This document shows, in pieces, positions 53,076-61,881 of a stretch of DNA of 64,000 nt; positions within the stretch are counted from its first letter, which is position 1, and every line of letters starts with the position of its first letter. The translations under genes were made by a program, and so were the position numbers. Source of the stretch: CAZEHS01 sp964511875 (GTDB taxonomy: Bacteria > Bacillota > Clostridia > Peptostreptococcales > Acidaminobacteraceae); NCBI GenBank assembly GCA_964511875.1, contig CAZEHS010000006.1, positions 1 to 64,000 on the forward strand. The letters run 5' to 3'. The notes beneath the pieces were generated by a model, which did no database searches, was not told where the DNA came from, and saw only the letters and a program-made list of their open reading frames with translations.

Positions 53076-53393
53076 ATGGGGGGAAGGAAAATGTATGGAT
53101 AAAGGGTGGGGTACCCTTTTCCGTTAAGAGGGTGTCATTCAATTCATACTGAAGTGATTGTTGGGACAATCTGATTATAGACAATTGTATGAAATATTGT
53201 CATCGTTATCTATACATATATTGCTTAATCAATGCGGGATATCAGTCAATTTCTAATTAAAATCTGTGAAGTTCTATATTTTCTTGCTTTAGCAACCAAG
53301 CTGCAGTGCAATATCGAAACATGCTTTTATCTAAAAAATTGAAATTTTAAGTCATTATGATTATTGTGTCGAGACTTTTACCTATCTTGGTTT

Positions 53394-54221
53394 TTATAAA
53401 TACACTTTGGATTTTTCCGCCCCGATTCGTATCACATCTTCCGGATCCATATCCCAATACTCTGGTCGGAAAAGCTCAAGTGAGGCGATTTCTTCATATC
53501 CCTTTGCTTTAAGAAGATCAGTGATTTTAGAAATCGGGATGCAGCCGTCGCCTGGGAAGAGTCTGTTGCAATGATCAAGTACACCTAAAGGTAAGTCTTC
53601 ACAGTCGTTGATGTGGAATACGAAAATCTTTTCTAAAGGGATTTCATTGATATAAGCAACATCGGCGCATTTGTCATGCAAATAAACATTGATGCAATCA
53701 ATTGCAAGACCCACATCCTCACGGTCGACCGCTTTAATGATTTCATAAGCTTGCCGCATGCTGTTACAGGCCCAGCGTCTGTCGCCGATTGGTTCAAAGG
53801 CGAGTTTTACGCCATATGGTTTAGCGATGTCCGACAGTTTTTTGATGACTGCAACTGAGTCATCAAATACTTCGGCTTCTGTTTTTGTGCACATATCAGG
53901 TCCCATGGTGGGAACGATGATCAAATATGGATTGTTTATCTCCTGTGCAACCTTGCAGGCGAAGGTGAATAGTTCATCAAGTTCATTCCATTGCTGTTCA
54001 GTGCAAAAGTTGATGTCTTCAATTGAGTTGAGTGCGTAAGGCTTGAGGTGGCTTTCTTTGAAAAATGCATTCAGTTCCTTGATGCTGTGTTCTTTTAAAT
54101 ATTCTTTCAGCAGATCCAATCGGAGTTCAATGTAGTCATAACCGTACTTTTCGCATAGCCTCAAATCATTTTCAACGGATGAGCGCTTCATGCATGTAGC
54201 TTGATTGTACCCTAATTTCAT
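53394..54221 (-). CDS. Sugar-phosphate isomerase/epimerase family TIM-barrel protein
   Basis: The 275-residue AP-endonuclease-2-type TIM barrel has the metal-ligand strands LAFEPIGDRRW, GLAIDCINVYLH, IFVFHINDCED and IASLELFRPEYW, as in IolE/IolH/IolO and DTE-type epimerases. AAAGGAGAACATCT before ATG 54221 fixes the start. It is transcribed divergently from the ABC transporter operon, sharing its promoter region. It may isomerise or dehydrate an inosose or a keto-sugar derivative made by the dehydrogenases of the locus; the exact step cannot be read from sequence. Confidence 0.85.
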   Translation of the reverse strand: MKLGYNQATCMKRSSVENDLRLCEKYGYDYIELRLDLLKEYLKEHSIKELNAFFKESHLKPYALNSIEDINFCTEQQWNELDELFTFACKVAQEINNPYLIIVPTMGPDMCTKTEAEVFDDSVAVIKKLSDIAKPYGVKLAFEPIGDRRWACNSMRQAYEIIKAVDREDVGLAIDCINVYLHDKCADVAYINEIPLEKIFVFHINDCEDLPLGVLDHCNRLFPGDGCIPISKITDLLKAKGYEEIASLELFRPEYWDMDPEDVIRIGAEKSKVYL

Positions 54222-54276
54222 AGATGTTCTCCTTTTCGCTTGAATCAGATTATATTGTTGGCAGTTGATAAAGTTC

Positions 54277-54305
54277 ATTATAAATGATATTTTCGTGATT
54301 GACAA
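54277..54305 (-). promoter_or_regulatory. Sigma-A promoter for the divergent isomerase
   Basis: On the minus strand TTGTCA (54305-54300, five of six), 17-base spacer, TATAAT (54282-54277). The -35 overlaps the -35 of the plus-strand promoter. Confidence 0.7.
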
Positions 54306-54328
54306 ACATTTAACTGTGAATTTATTAT
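54299..54328 (+). promoter_or_regulatory. Sigma-A promoter for the ABC transporter/catabolic operon
   Basis: TTGACA (54299-54304), 18-base spacer, TATTAT (54323-54328). It predicts a leader of about 180 bases before GTG 54516. Its -35 is shared with the divergent isomerase promoter. Confidence 0.65.
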
Positions 54329-54515
54329 TTATAATTGTTTTTAAATCTAAAATAACAAGAATAGTGTGATTCTTAATTCAATCGTAGTGTTAATGCGGGT
54401 TTTGTGTCGTTTTTTAAGCAAGAATTTTATAGCAGTCTTATCTCTTGGCAGATATACTGATGGTGACAGGGGAACCAAAAAATTCACTGTAAATTACAAA
54501 GGGAGGAAATGAAAA

Positions 54516-55640
54516 GTGCAAAAGAAAAGTAGAATGAAATTTGCAGCTCTCGCTTTAACGCTAGTGATGACCGCATCGATGTTTGGAGGATGTGCCCCAA
54601 AGGCTGCTGATGTTGCGGCCCCAGATGCAGCTAAGGTTTCCGAAGGTAGTGACAAGAAAATTGTAATTGGTATATCTCTTGGCACATCAAAAGAAGAAAG
54701 ATGGCAACGTGAAATTACTATGTTCCAGGATTATGCTAAGGAAAAAGGCGTTGAGGTTGTAATTCAGTCGGCAGAAGACGAAGCACAAAAGCAAATGTCC
54801 CAAGCAGAAAATTTGATTTCTCAAGGCGTAGATGTACTGATCGTTCAAGCTTTGGATTCTGAAGCAGCTGGATCTATCGTGGCTTCCGCACATGAAGCTG
54901 ATATTCCGGTTATCGCTTATGACAGATTGGTCAGAAATGGCGATCTGGATTACTACATTACATTTGACTCGGTGAAGGTTGGGGAGGTCGAAGCGCAATT
55001 CGTTGTAAAAAATGCGCCTAAAGGTAATTATATATGGCTGAAAGGCGGTCCGGAAGACTTTAATGCGCATATGGTCGCAGAAGGTCAAAAGAACATACTG
55101 CAACCTTTAATTGACAAAGGGGACATCAAAATTGTTCTGGAGCAATGGTGTAATGGCTGGGATCCAAAAGAAGCATTGAAACATACTGAGAATGGATTGA
55201 CATTGGCTGGAAATGATATTCAAGCTGTCGTTGCTTCAAATGACGGTACTGCCGGTGGCGCTATTCAGGCACTGGTAGCTCAAGGATTGGGCGGGAAAGT
55301 CCCCATTGCTGGACAGGACGCTGATATTGCTGCTTGTCAGAGAATTGTAGAAGGAACTCAAACCGGCACAGTGTACAAGCCGCTTAAAATGTTGAATACC
55401 GCTGCAATGGATGTGGCAATTGCTGCAGCAAATAAACAGGATCCTAAAACTTCGCTGGACGCAAGTCTTGGCCGTTGGGTTGAAATTGACAACGGGACCA
55501 AAAAGGTTAACTCATTTTCTGTAGACGTAGTTGCTGTTGATAAAGACAACATGGCAGAAGTCATCATTAAGAGTGGGTTCCACAAGCTTGAAGAGGTTTA
55601 CAAGAACGTACCTCAAGATCAATGGCCAAAAATTAATTAG
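54516..55640 (+). CDS. XylF-like sugar/polyol ABC substrate-binding lipoprotein
   Basis: The 374-residue lipoprotein has a signal with FGGC (Cys about 26) and the periplasmic-binding type I fold. Segments such as IGISLGTSKEERWQRE, MSQAENLISQGVDVLIVQ, PVIAYDRLV, ASNDGTAGGAIQAL and GQDADIAACQRIVEGTQTGT are typical of XylF/ChvE-type binding proteins. Ligands in this family include xylose and multiple monosaccharides; the downstream enzymes suggest inositol or a related polyol. GTG 54516 follows GGGAGG. A stem-loop after the stop may favour its higher expression over the next genes. Confidence 0.9.
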   Translation: MQKKSRMKFAALALTLVMTASMFGGCAPKAADVAAPDAAKVSEGSDKKIVIGISLGTSKEERWQREITMFQDYAKEKGVEVVIQSAEDEAQKQMSQAENLISQGVDVLIVQALDSEAAGSIVASAHEADIPVIAYDRLVRNGDLDYYITFDSVKVGEVEAQFVVKNAPKGNYIWLKGGPEDFNAHMVAEGQKNILQPLIDKGDIKIVLEQWCNGWDPKEALKHTENGLTLAGNDIQAVVASNDGTAGGAIQALVAQGLGGKVPIAGQDADIAACQRIVEGTQTGTVYKPLKMLNTAAMDVAIAAANKQDPKTSLDASLGRWVEIDNGTKKVNSFSVDVVAVDKDNMAEVIIKSGFHKLEEVYKNVPQDQWPKIN

Positions 55641-55648
55641 TTGATAGG

Positions 55649-55685
55649 GTTGAAGTATCTGGATGCTGAATCTGGATACTTCAAC
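55649..55685 (+). other. Intercistronic stem-loop after the binding-protein gene
   Basis: GTTGAAGTATC pairs perfectly with GATACTTCAAC around a 15-base loop, nine bases after the stop codon; no T-run. Position and shape fit an mRNA-stabilising or partial-termination element giving excess binding protein. Confidence 0.6.
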
Positions 55686-55822
55686 TATTATCTAAGTTAT
55701 GCAGATTTCTAATCTGGCAGAACAAGTTCAAAGGAAATTGAATAATCGATTTCATATTCGTTGTGAATGACTAGGTATTTGCTGCAATTGAGAGGTTCAG
55801 GTTTAGATTAAGAGGTGAAAAG

Positions 55823-57373
55823 ATGACAGATATAATATTAGAGATGAAGCAAATTTGCATGGAGTTCCCGGGTGTGAAAGCTTTGGACCAAGTAAGCATA
55901 AAAATCAAACGGGGCGAAATACATGCAATATGCGGCGAAAACGGCGCGGGAAAATCCACACTCATTAAAGTGATGAGCAGTGTATACCCTTCAGGAACCT
56001 ATGGAGGCGAAATCATTGTTGATGGCGAGGTTCAGAATTTTAAAAGTATAGCAGATGCTGAAAAACTAGGAATTGTCTGCATACATCAGGAGCTTGCATT
56101 GGTGCCGGAGCTTAGTGTAGGGGAAAACATTTTCCTGGGAAACCAACCGAATCGTCTTGGCGTTGTGCAATGGGATGAAATCTATTACCGTACTCAAATG
56201 CTGCTGGAAAGAGTCGGTATCAGCGCAAAAAAAGCACTCGAATCCGGGCATGTTGTTGTGACTCCGGATGATAAGATCAAGAATCTTGGAATTGGTCAGC
56301 AGCAATTGGTTGAAATAGCTAAAGCATTATCAAAGGAAACAAGATTACTGATTCTTGATGAGCCGACAGCTGCGCTTACAGAGAATGAAGTCGATATATT
56401 GTTGAGCATTTTGAATGTTCTTCGCGATGAGGGTGTAACGAGCATATATATTTCTCACAAGTTGGATGAAGTGATGAGGATTGCGGATTCAGTAACGGTA
56501 CTCCGAGATGGGAAAACAATCGATACAAGAGATATCGGAAATATTGACAAGAATAAAATCATCAGCATGATGGTCGGACGAGAGCTTACCAACTTATTCC
56601 CAAGAGTTGAACATCAACGTGGGGAGGTAGGATTTGAAATCCGTGGAGTTTGTGTCGAACATCCTGAAATACCTGGAAAATTATTGATTGAAAATGCGAA
56701 TTTCAAGGCCTATAAGGGAGAAATCTTGGGAATCAGCGGTTTGATGGGAGCAGGTAGGACTGAGTTGTTCTCCAGCATCTATGGGGCATTCCCTTCCAAA
56801 CATACGGGAGAAGTATTTATAGGCGGAAAAAAAGCGGATATCAATAATCCGGGTGATGCAATCAGGCTTGGCATTTCCCTGGTCACGGAAGATCGCAAGA
56901 AATTCGGACTCGTCCTTAATATGAATATTATGGAAAACACAACCTTGTCAAGTCTGGGACGTGTTTCGAAAAATATGATTTTGGATGAGAGTGCAGAAAT
57001 TCAGTTTACGAATGAGTACATTCAGTATCTTCAAACGAAAACACCCAGTGTTGAAACAAAAGTAAAAAACTTGAGTGGTGGTAATCAGCAGAAGGTGGTT
57101 TTGGGTAAAGTTCTTATGACGGCGCCTAAGGTTCTTGTGTTGGACGAGCCAACGCGAGGCATCGATGTAGGAGCTAAATATGAAATATACAAGATCATGA
57201 ACTTGCTGGCGGAATCCGGTGTAGTTGTGATCATGATTTCATCGGATTTGGAAGAGATATTAGGAATGAGTGACCGCATAATCGTGATGGGCGAAGGGAA
57301 AATCAAAGGTGAATTGGATATCCACGAAGCGAATCAAGAAAAAATCATGTTGCTGGCAACAGGAGGTATGTAG
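55823..57373 (+). CDS. Sugar ABC transporter double ATPase (XylG/RbsA/MglA type)
   Basis: The 516-residue protein carries two ATPase domains. The first has GENGAGKST (about 40-48), LGIGQQQLVEIAKAL, LLILDEPTAALT and YISHKLDEV. The second has the degenerate P-loop GLMGAGRTE and NLSGGNQQKVVLGKVL with LDEPTRGIDVG, the normal pattern for this family. It energises uptake with the permease encoded three bases downstream. AGAGGTGAAAAG precedes ATG 55823. The ATPase and its neighbours have A/T-richer codons than the later catabolic genes. Confidence 0.94.
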   Translation: MTDIILEMKQICMEFPGVKALDQVSIKIKRGEIHAICGENGAGKSTLIKVMSSVYPSGTYGGEIIVDGEVQNFKSIADAEKLGIVCIHQELALVPELSVGENIFLGNQPNRLGVVQWDEIYYRTQMLLERVGISAKKALESGHVVVTPDDKIKNLGIGQQQLVEIAKALSKETRLLILDEPTAALTENEVDILLSILNVLRDEGVTSIYISHKLDEVMRIADSVTVLRDGKTIDTRDIGNIDKNKIISMMVGRELTNLFPRVEHQRGEVGFEIRGVCVEHPEIPGKLLIENANFKAYKGEILGISGLMGAGRTELFSSIYGAFPSKHTGEVFIGGKKADINNPGDAIRLGISLVTEDRKKFGLVLNMNIMENTTLSSLGRVSKNMILDESAEIQFTNEYIQYLQTKTPSVETKVKNLSGGNQQKVVLGKVLMTAPKVLVLDEPTRGIDVGAKYEIYKIMNLLAESGVVVIMISSDLEEILGMSDRIIVMGEGKIKGELDIHEANQEKIMLLATGGM

Positions 57374-57375
57374 CT

Positions 57376-58536
57376 ATGAATGCGGCAGAAAAAAAACCTT
57401 GTAAGACCAAGGCTCCATCAAAAATAGACATACGAACCTTCACCATGATAGGCGGATTGATTCTACTGTGGATATTGTTCACCTATACGACCGATGGCTC
57501 ATTTTTGCTTATTAGAAATATTTCAAATCTTTTAAGGCAAATGGCGATTGTTGGGATACTCGGAACCGGGATGGTTCTTGTCATTGTAACAGGAAATATC
57601 GACTTGTCTGTTGGATCCTTACTTGGATTCCTCGGTGGTCTTGCAGCGGCATTGATGATTTGGAACGGATGGGGGACCGCCGCAACAATGACGGTCATTC
57701 TCCTGGCAGGTGCTTTGATCGGAACCATACAAGGGTCCATCATTGCCTATTTCAAAGTGCCTGCATTTATTGTAACACTCGGCGGTCTTCTGATCTTACG
57801 AGGCGGATTGCTTGGTGTTACCAAAGGCGTATCGATTGCACCATTTACGCCGAGTTATCTTTTTGTTGGTCAAGCATATGTGCCTAATTCAGTCGGGCTA
57901 ACATTGGGGATCCTTGCAGTCGCGGTCTTTGCTTTTACAGCATTCAGAAAAAGACGGTCACGGCTGGCTTATAACTTCGATGTCGAACCTATGTACAAGG
58001 AAGTCGTCAAAATTGCTGTTGCCACCGTACTGATCATGGGTGTGATCCTTCTATTGAATAGCTATAAAGGAATCCCAGTTCCTGTATTGCTGATGGTTGT
58101 TCTGATGATCATCGTCACATTTATAGCGGAAAAGACAACTTTTGGAAGAAGCATCTATGCGATGGGTGGCAATATGGAAGCCGCCAAATATTCCGGTATC
58201 AATGTTAAGAGGAACCTTGTGATTGTTTTCATGCTGAATGGATTACTTGCAGCGATTGCCGGGATTGTTTTATCAGCCAGGTTGAATGCAGGAACACCTT
58301 CGGCGGGGATGAATATGGAGTTGGATGCCATCGCAGCAGCGGTCATTGGTGGAACCAGCATGTCCGGTGGAGTCGGTGTAATTGCAGGCGCGGCCTTAGG
58401 AGCTATATTCATGGCGACCATTGATAATGGGATGAGCATGATGAATATGGATGCCTACTGGCAATATATTGTAAAAGGCATCATTTTGGTCACGGCAGTA
58501 GGTTTTGATATCTACACAAAAAATAAGCGTGCGTAA
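57376..58536 (+). CDS. Sugar ABC transporter permease (XylH type)
   Basis: The 386-residue membrane protein has about ten helices. The BPD_transp_2 signatures are visible: NISNLLRQMAIVGILGTGMV, GNIDLSVGSLLGFLGG, FIVTLGGLLILRGG, YAMGGNMEAAKYSGINV and LDAIAAAVIGGTSMSGG. The extra helical/charged insert around 195-215 is usual for XylH. It should form a homodimer with the double ATPase and lipoprotein above. Start ATG 57376 lies two bases past the ATPase stop. Confidence 0.94.
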   Translation: MNAAEKKPCKTKAPSKIDIRTFTMIGGLILLWILFTYTTDGSFLLIRNISNLLRQMAIVGILGTGMVLVIVTGNIDLSVGSLLGFLGGLAAALMIWNGWGTAATMTVILLAGALIGTIQGSIIAYFKVPAFIVTLGGLLILRGGLLGVTKGVSIAPFTPSYLFVGQAYVPNSVGLTLGILAVAVFAFTAFRKRRSRLAYNFDVEPMYKEVVKIAVATVLIMGVILLLNSYKGIPVPVLLMVVLMIIVTFIAEKTTFGRSIYAMGGNMEAAKYSGINVKRNLVIVFMLNGLLAAIAGIVLSARLNAGTPSAGMNMELDAIAAAVIGGTSMSGGVGVIAGAALGAIFMATIDNGMSMMNMDAYWQYIVKGIILVTAVGFDIYTKNKRA

Positions 58537-58584
58537 ATGAGTGCAGATGAGAACAAAATATAAAAGGGAATCGGAGGAGGCAAT

Positions 58585-59604
58585 ATGAAGAAAAAAATCA
58601 TGATAGGCATCTTGGGTGCAGGCAGAATAGGAAAGCTCCACGCAGAAAACATTGCAAACCGTGTGCCGATGTTTGAAATCAAGACAATTGCAGACCCCTT
58701 GATGGACGAGAAAATGGAATTGTGGGCACAAAGCATCGGTATACAAAATGCAACAAAGAATCCGCAAGAGGTATTCGATGATCCGGAAATTGAAGCAGTT
58801 TTGATTTGTTCATCTACGGATACCCATGCAAAATTCATTATGGCTGCTGCTAAAGCAGGCAAGCATGTCTTTTGCGAAAAACCGGTAGACCATGATATCG
58901 ATCAAATCAACGAAGCACTGAAGGCTGTTGAAAATGCAGGCGTAAAGCTGCAAGTAGGTTTCGTCAGGCGTTTTGACCACAATCATAATAAAGTGCGCAA
59001 AATGGTTGTTGATGGAAAAATCGGAACACCTCATATGATCAAAATAACTTCGAGAGATCCTGAGCCACCGCCAATCGAATATGTGAAAGTATCTGGGGGG
59101 CTGTTTTTCGACATGATGATCCATGATTTTGATATGGCCAGATTCCTTGCAGGCAGTGAAGTGGAAGAAGTTTATGCTAAAGCAGCGGTTCTGATTGATC
59201 CTGCTATCGGCGAAGTCGGCGACGTAGATACGGCAGTAGTGACATTGCAGTTTAAGAATGGCGCACTGGGTGTCATTGATAACAGCAGAAGCTCAACCTA
59301 TGGCTATGATCAGCGGATTGAGGTACATGGTTCAAAAGGGTGTGTGATGGATCATAACGATCTGCCAAGTACAGCGGTTCTGATAACGAAGGACGGAGTG
59401 CTGGGGGACCCACCGAAATGGTTCTTCCTTGAGCGATATAATGACGCCTTTGCAGAAGAAGTCATATCCTTTGCAGAATCGATTCTTTATGACCGTGAAC
59501 CTGTTGTCAATGGAATGGATGGACTGATGCCCGTTTTGATAGCAGAGGCTGCCAATAGGTCTCTGAAGGAAGGGCGCCCGATCCGAATTGACGAATTCTA
59601 TTAG
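58585..59604 (+). CDS. iolG: Gfo/Idh/MocA oxidoreductase, probable inositol 2-dehydrogenase
   Basis: The 339-residue NAD(P)-dependent dehydrogenase has the Rossmann start GILGAGRIGKLHAENI (8-23), catalytic-pair motif FCEKPVDHD (Lys of EKP), VGFVRRFDHNHNKVR and GGLFFDMMIHDFDMARFL (His in the active site). Sequence style and length fit inositol 2-dehydrogenase IolG, which makes scyllo-inosose. The role here is strengthened by the neighbouring second dehydrogenase and creatininase-family hydrolase. GGAGGAGGCAAT precedes ATG 58585. Confidence 0.8.
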   Translation: MKKKIMIGILGAGRIGKLHAENIANRVPMFEIKTIADPLMDEKMELWAQSIGIQNATKNPQEVFDDPEIEAVLICSSTDTHAKFIMAAAKAGKHVFCEKPVDHDIDQINEALKAVENAGVKLQVGFVRRFDHNHNKVRKMVVDGKIGTPHMIKITSRDPEPPPIEYVKVSGGLFFDMMIHDFDMARFLAGSEVEEVYAKAAVLIDPAIGEVGDVDTAVVTLQFKNGALGVIDNSRSSTYGYDQRIEVHGSKGCVMDHNDLPSTAVLITKDGVLGDPPKWFFLERYNDAFAEEVISFAESILYDREPVVNGMDGLMPVLIAEAANRSLKEGRPIRIDEFY

Positions 59605-59689
59605 AGTTGGAATTCATGTAAGAACTGCTGTATAAGAAATGGCTGAAAACTCATGCTAACTATATCGCATAAAACAAGGAGACGCAGAG

Positions 59690-60862
59690 ATGAGAGCATT
59701 TTATGTAGAAGCGGACTGGGCACCCAAGGAAGGCTATAAATTATCCGAGCGTGAACTTTCCACTAAAAGAGCACTAAGAGGGAACTCAATCTGGAAAGAT
59801 ATCAAAGGACAAGTAACGGACAGACCCATGCCGACGGCCAAGGATGACGAAGTGCTTCTGAAAATAGGCGCGGCAGGTATCTGTGGAACAGATGCCCACC
59901 TGCTGAAGAAGGACTCGGAGGGCTATAGTCTGTACAACGGGCACTCGAAATATCCGATTATTATCGGCCATGAATTTTCCGGCGAAGTCGTGGAAGTAGG
60001 TAAGAACATAAAGCGGCTGAAGATCGGAGATCTAGTCAGCGTGGAATCCATGCACTGGTGTGGGGAGTGCGACGCCTGCCGGATGGGAATGTTCAACCAA
60101 TGCAAAAATCTGGATGAGCCAGGACTCACATTTGACGGCGGCTTTGCAGAGTATACGACTGTAAAGGAAAAATACTGTTATGTTCTGAATGACATCATGG
60201 CCTTCTACGGCGATAAGATGACCGCTTTTGAACTGGGATCCATGATCGAACCTGTGGGTGTTGCCTATAACGGACTTTTCGTCCGCGGCGGGGGATTGCG
60301 GCCCGGCGGCCATGCGGTGGTATTCGGTGCGGGCCCTATCGGTCTTGCAGCGATTTCGCTCCTGAAGACTGCAGGCGCAGCTAAACTGATTGCTTTCGAG
60401 ACAGTAGCGGAACGGCAACAGCTGGCAAAAGAGTGTGGCGCGGACTATGTTTTCAACCCCAACGACTTTGAAAGTCCGGAGGCCCAGGCAGAAATGCTCA
60501 TGGAACTCACAGATGGACGCGGAATAGCACTATTTGCAGAGTGTTCTGGCGCAACGAAGTTCACCTATCCTGTCATGGCGGGATCCCTGGCCATCGGCGG
60601 GAAGACAATCCAGATTGGGCACACTTTGGGTGTCACACCGGTGGACATCTTCAACTGGCAGTGGAATGCAGCAAGTATCAGCGGCTCCAATGGGCAATCC
60701 GGCGAAGGGATCTACACGGATGTAATCGCCCTGATGGCTTCCGGAAGAATCGATATGCGAAAAATGGTAACAGGACGTTATCATTTGGAAGACATTGAAG
60801 AAGGATTGAAAGTGACGGCGGGTAAGGTGCTGGTGAGCATGACATACGACCGGATCAAATAG
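59690..60862 (+). CDS. iolM: Zinc-dependent dehydrogenase, probable scyllo-inosose 3-dehydrogenase
   Basis: The 390-residue MDR enzyme is longer than typical ADHs because of an N-terminal extension (LSERELSTKRALRGNSIWKD). It has catalytic-zinc residues in GICGTDAH and IGHEFSGEVVEVG, four structural-zinc cysteines in CGECDACRMGMFNQC, and the nucleotide fold RPGGHAVVFGAGPIGLAA. The extension and the RGGGLRPG segment match the 395-residue Thermotoga IolM type. It would oxidise scyllo-inosose to the diketone that the next protein can hydrolyse. Codons are G/C-richer than in the transporter genes. Confidence 0.7.
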   Translation: MRAFYVEADWAPKEGYKLSERELSTKRALRGNSIWKDIKGQVTDRPMPTAKDDEVLLKIGAAGICGTDAHLLKKDSEGYSLYNGHSKYPIIIGHEFSGEVVEVGKNIKRLKIGDLVSVESMHWCGECDACRMGMFNQCKNLDEPGLTFDGGFAEYTTVKEKYCYVLNDIMAFYGDKMTAFELGSMIEPVGVAYNGLFVRGGGLRPGGHAVVFGAGPIGLAAISLLKTAGAAKLIAFETVAERQQLAKECGADYVFNPNDFESPEAQAEMLMELTDGRGIALFAECSGATKFTYPVMAGSLAIGGKTIQIGHTLGVTPVDIFNWQWNAASISGSNGQSGEGIYTDVIALMASGRIDMRKMVTGRYHLEDIEEGLKVTAGKVLVSMTYDRIK

Positions 60863-60896
60863 CGATATGTTAATCCAGTAAGAGGAGGAAAAAGAG

Positions 60897-61856
60897 ATGT
60901 CAAAATGGGAAATCCCTGCAAAGGGCGGGAATATGGAAGCGGACAATGGCATTTATTATCAGAACATGACAAACCGTGAGGTGGCTGAGCGCCTGAAAAA
61001 GAATGATGTGTTGCTGCTTCCTGTCGGCTCCACGGAGAACCATGGTCCAAGCGCTCCTTATGGAGAAGATACCTATCTGGATACCCGGCTCTGTGAGCAA
61101 GTGGCGAAAGCCACCGGCTGTACAGTGGCCCAGCCCATCTGGTACGGATCCCATCCCTACCATCACTTGGGAATGCCCGGAACCATCATGATTCCCGAAG
61201 AGATTTTAACAGACTATCTTTGCTACGTGTTCGCCGGTTTCTGGAACACGGGGTTCAGAAAAATCATCGTGGTAAACGGGCACGGACAAGACTACGTGAT
61301 CCCCGCCGCCATCCATAAGTTCGGGAAGAAATTCCAAGTGCCTGGAGTCATTCTGTACGCCCATTTCTGGAATGCTGCCAAACAGGAACTGGAAATGAAA
61401 GCGAATGGCGGTCCTTACGACACCCCCTTCATCCATGCGGACGAAGTTGAACAGTCTTGGGCCCTTGCGCTCTTCCCGGAACTATGCAAGCAGGAATACG
61501 CAGTCAAGACGACCCCGGCACCCATGCTCCCTCCCGGACACATCAACAACTCAGCGGAAACCGGTGCAGGTCCTATCAAGTGGTATAACGCTTACGGATC
61601 CGTTGGCATGGAAGCCATTTGCACCCCTGAGGGCGTCATAGGGGATGCCAGTCTGGCGGATGCGGAAAAAGCCCGCAAAGGGGTTGAAATGACCCTGGAC
61701 TACCTGGAGAAGCTGGTCAACGACATTTTGGAGAAGTATCCTGCCGGAGAACTTCCACCGACTGACAAAGTGACCCAAAGAAATCCTGATGACATCGCAG
61801 CGGTCATCAAAGGGCCGACAAACGGCGGAAGACATATCTACACACTTGCATACTAA
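60897..61856 (+). CDS. iolN: Creatininase-family hydrolase, probable 3-dehydro-scyllo-inosose hydrolase
   Basis: The 319-residue protein has the creatininase metal-binding set: LLLPVGSTENHGPSAPYGED (Glu and His ligands), HHLGMPGTI, IIVVNGHGQD and FIHADEVEQSWALALFP. Creatininases cleave cyclic amides, but one branch opens the ring of the diketo-inositol in the alternative inositol pathway. The start YYQNMTNREVAERLKKNDVL and the surrounding dehydrogenases support that branch. AGAGGAGGAAAAAGAG precedes ATG 60897. Confidence 0.7.
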   Translation: MSKWEIPAKGGNMEADNGIYYQNMTNREVAERLKKNDVLLLPVGSTENHGPSAPYGEDTYLDTRLCEQVAKATGCTVAQPIWYGSHPYHHLGMPGTIMIPEEILTDYLCYVFAGFWNTGFRKIIVVNGHGQDYVIPAAIHKFGKKFQVPGVILYAHFWNAAKQELEMKANGGPYDTPFIHADEVEQSWALALFPELCKQEYAVKTTPAPMLPPGHINNSAETGAGPIKWYNAYGSVGMEAICTPEGVIGDASLADAEKARKGVEMTLDYLEKLVNDILEKYPAGELPPTDKVTQRNPDDIAAVIKGPTNGGRHIYTLAY

Positions 61857-61881
61857 AACATAAACCGCGGAGGAATGAACG

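Larger units (their letters stand above)
52193..53393. other. Gene-poor decay zone
   Basis: This 1.2-kb stretch holds no intact gene. It contains a perfect 23-bp inverted repeat (52255-52303), remnants of a response regulator receiver (52376-52736), a possible insertion-sequence end (52877-52901) and an orphan terminator-like hairpin (53037-53075). The remaining A/T-rich sequence (52905-53030 and 53080-53393) shows nothing I can name. Confidence 0.6.
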
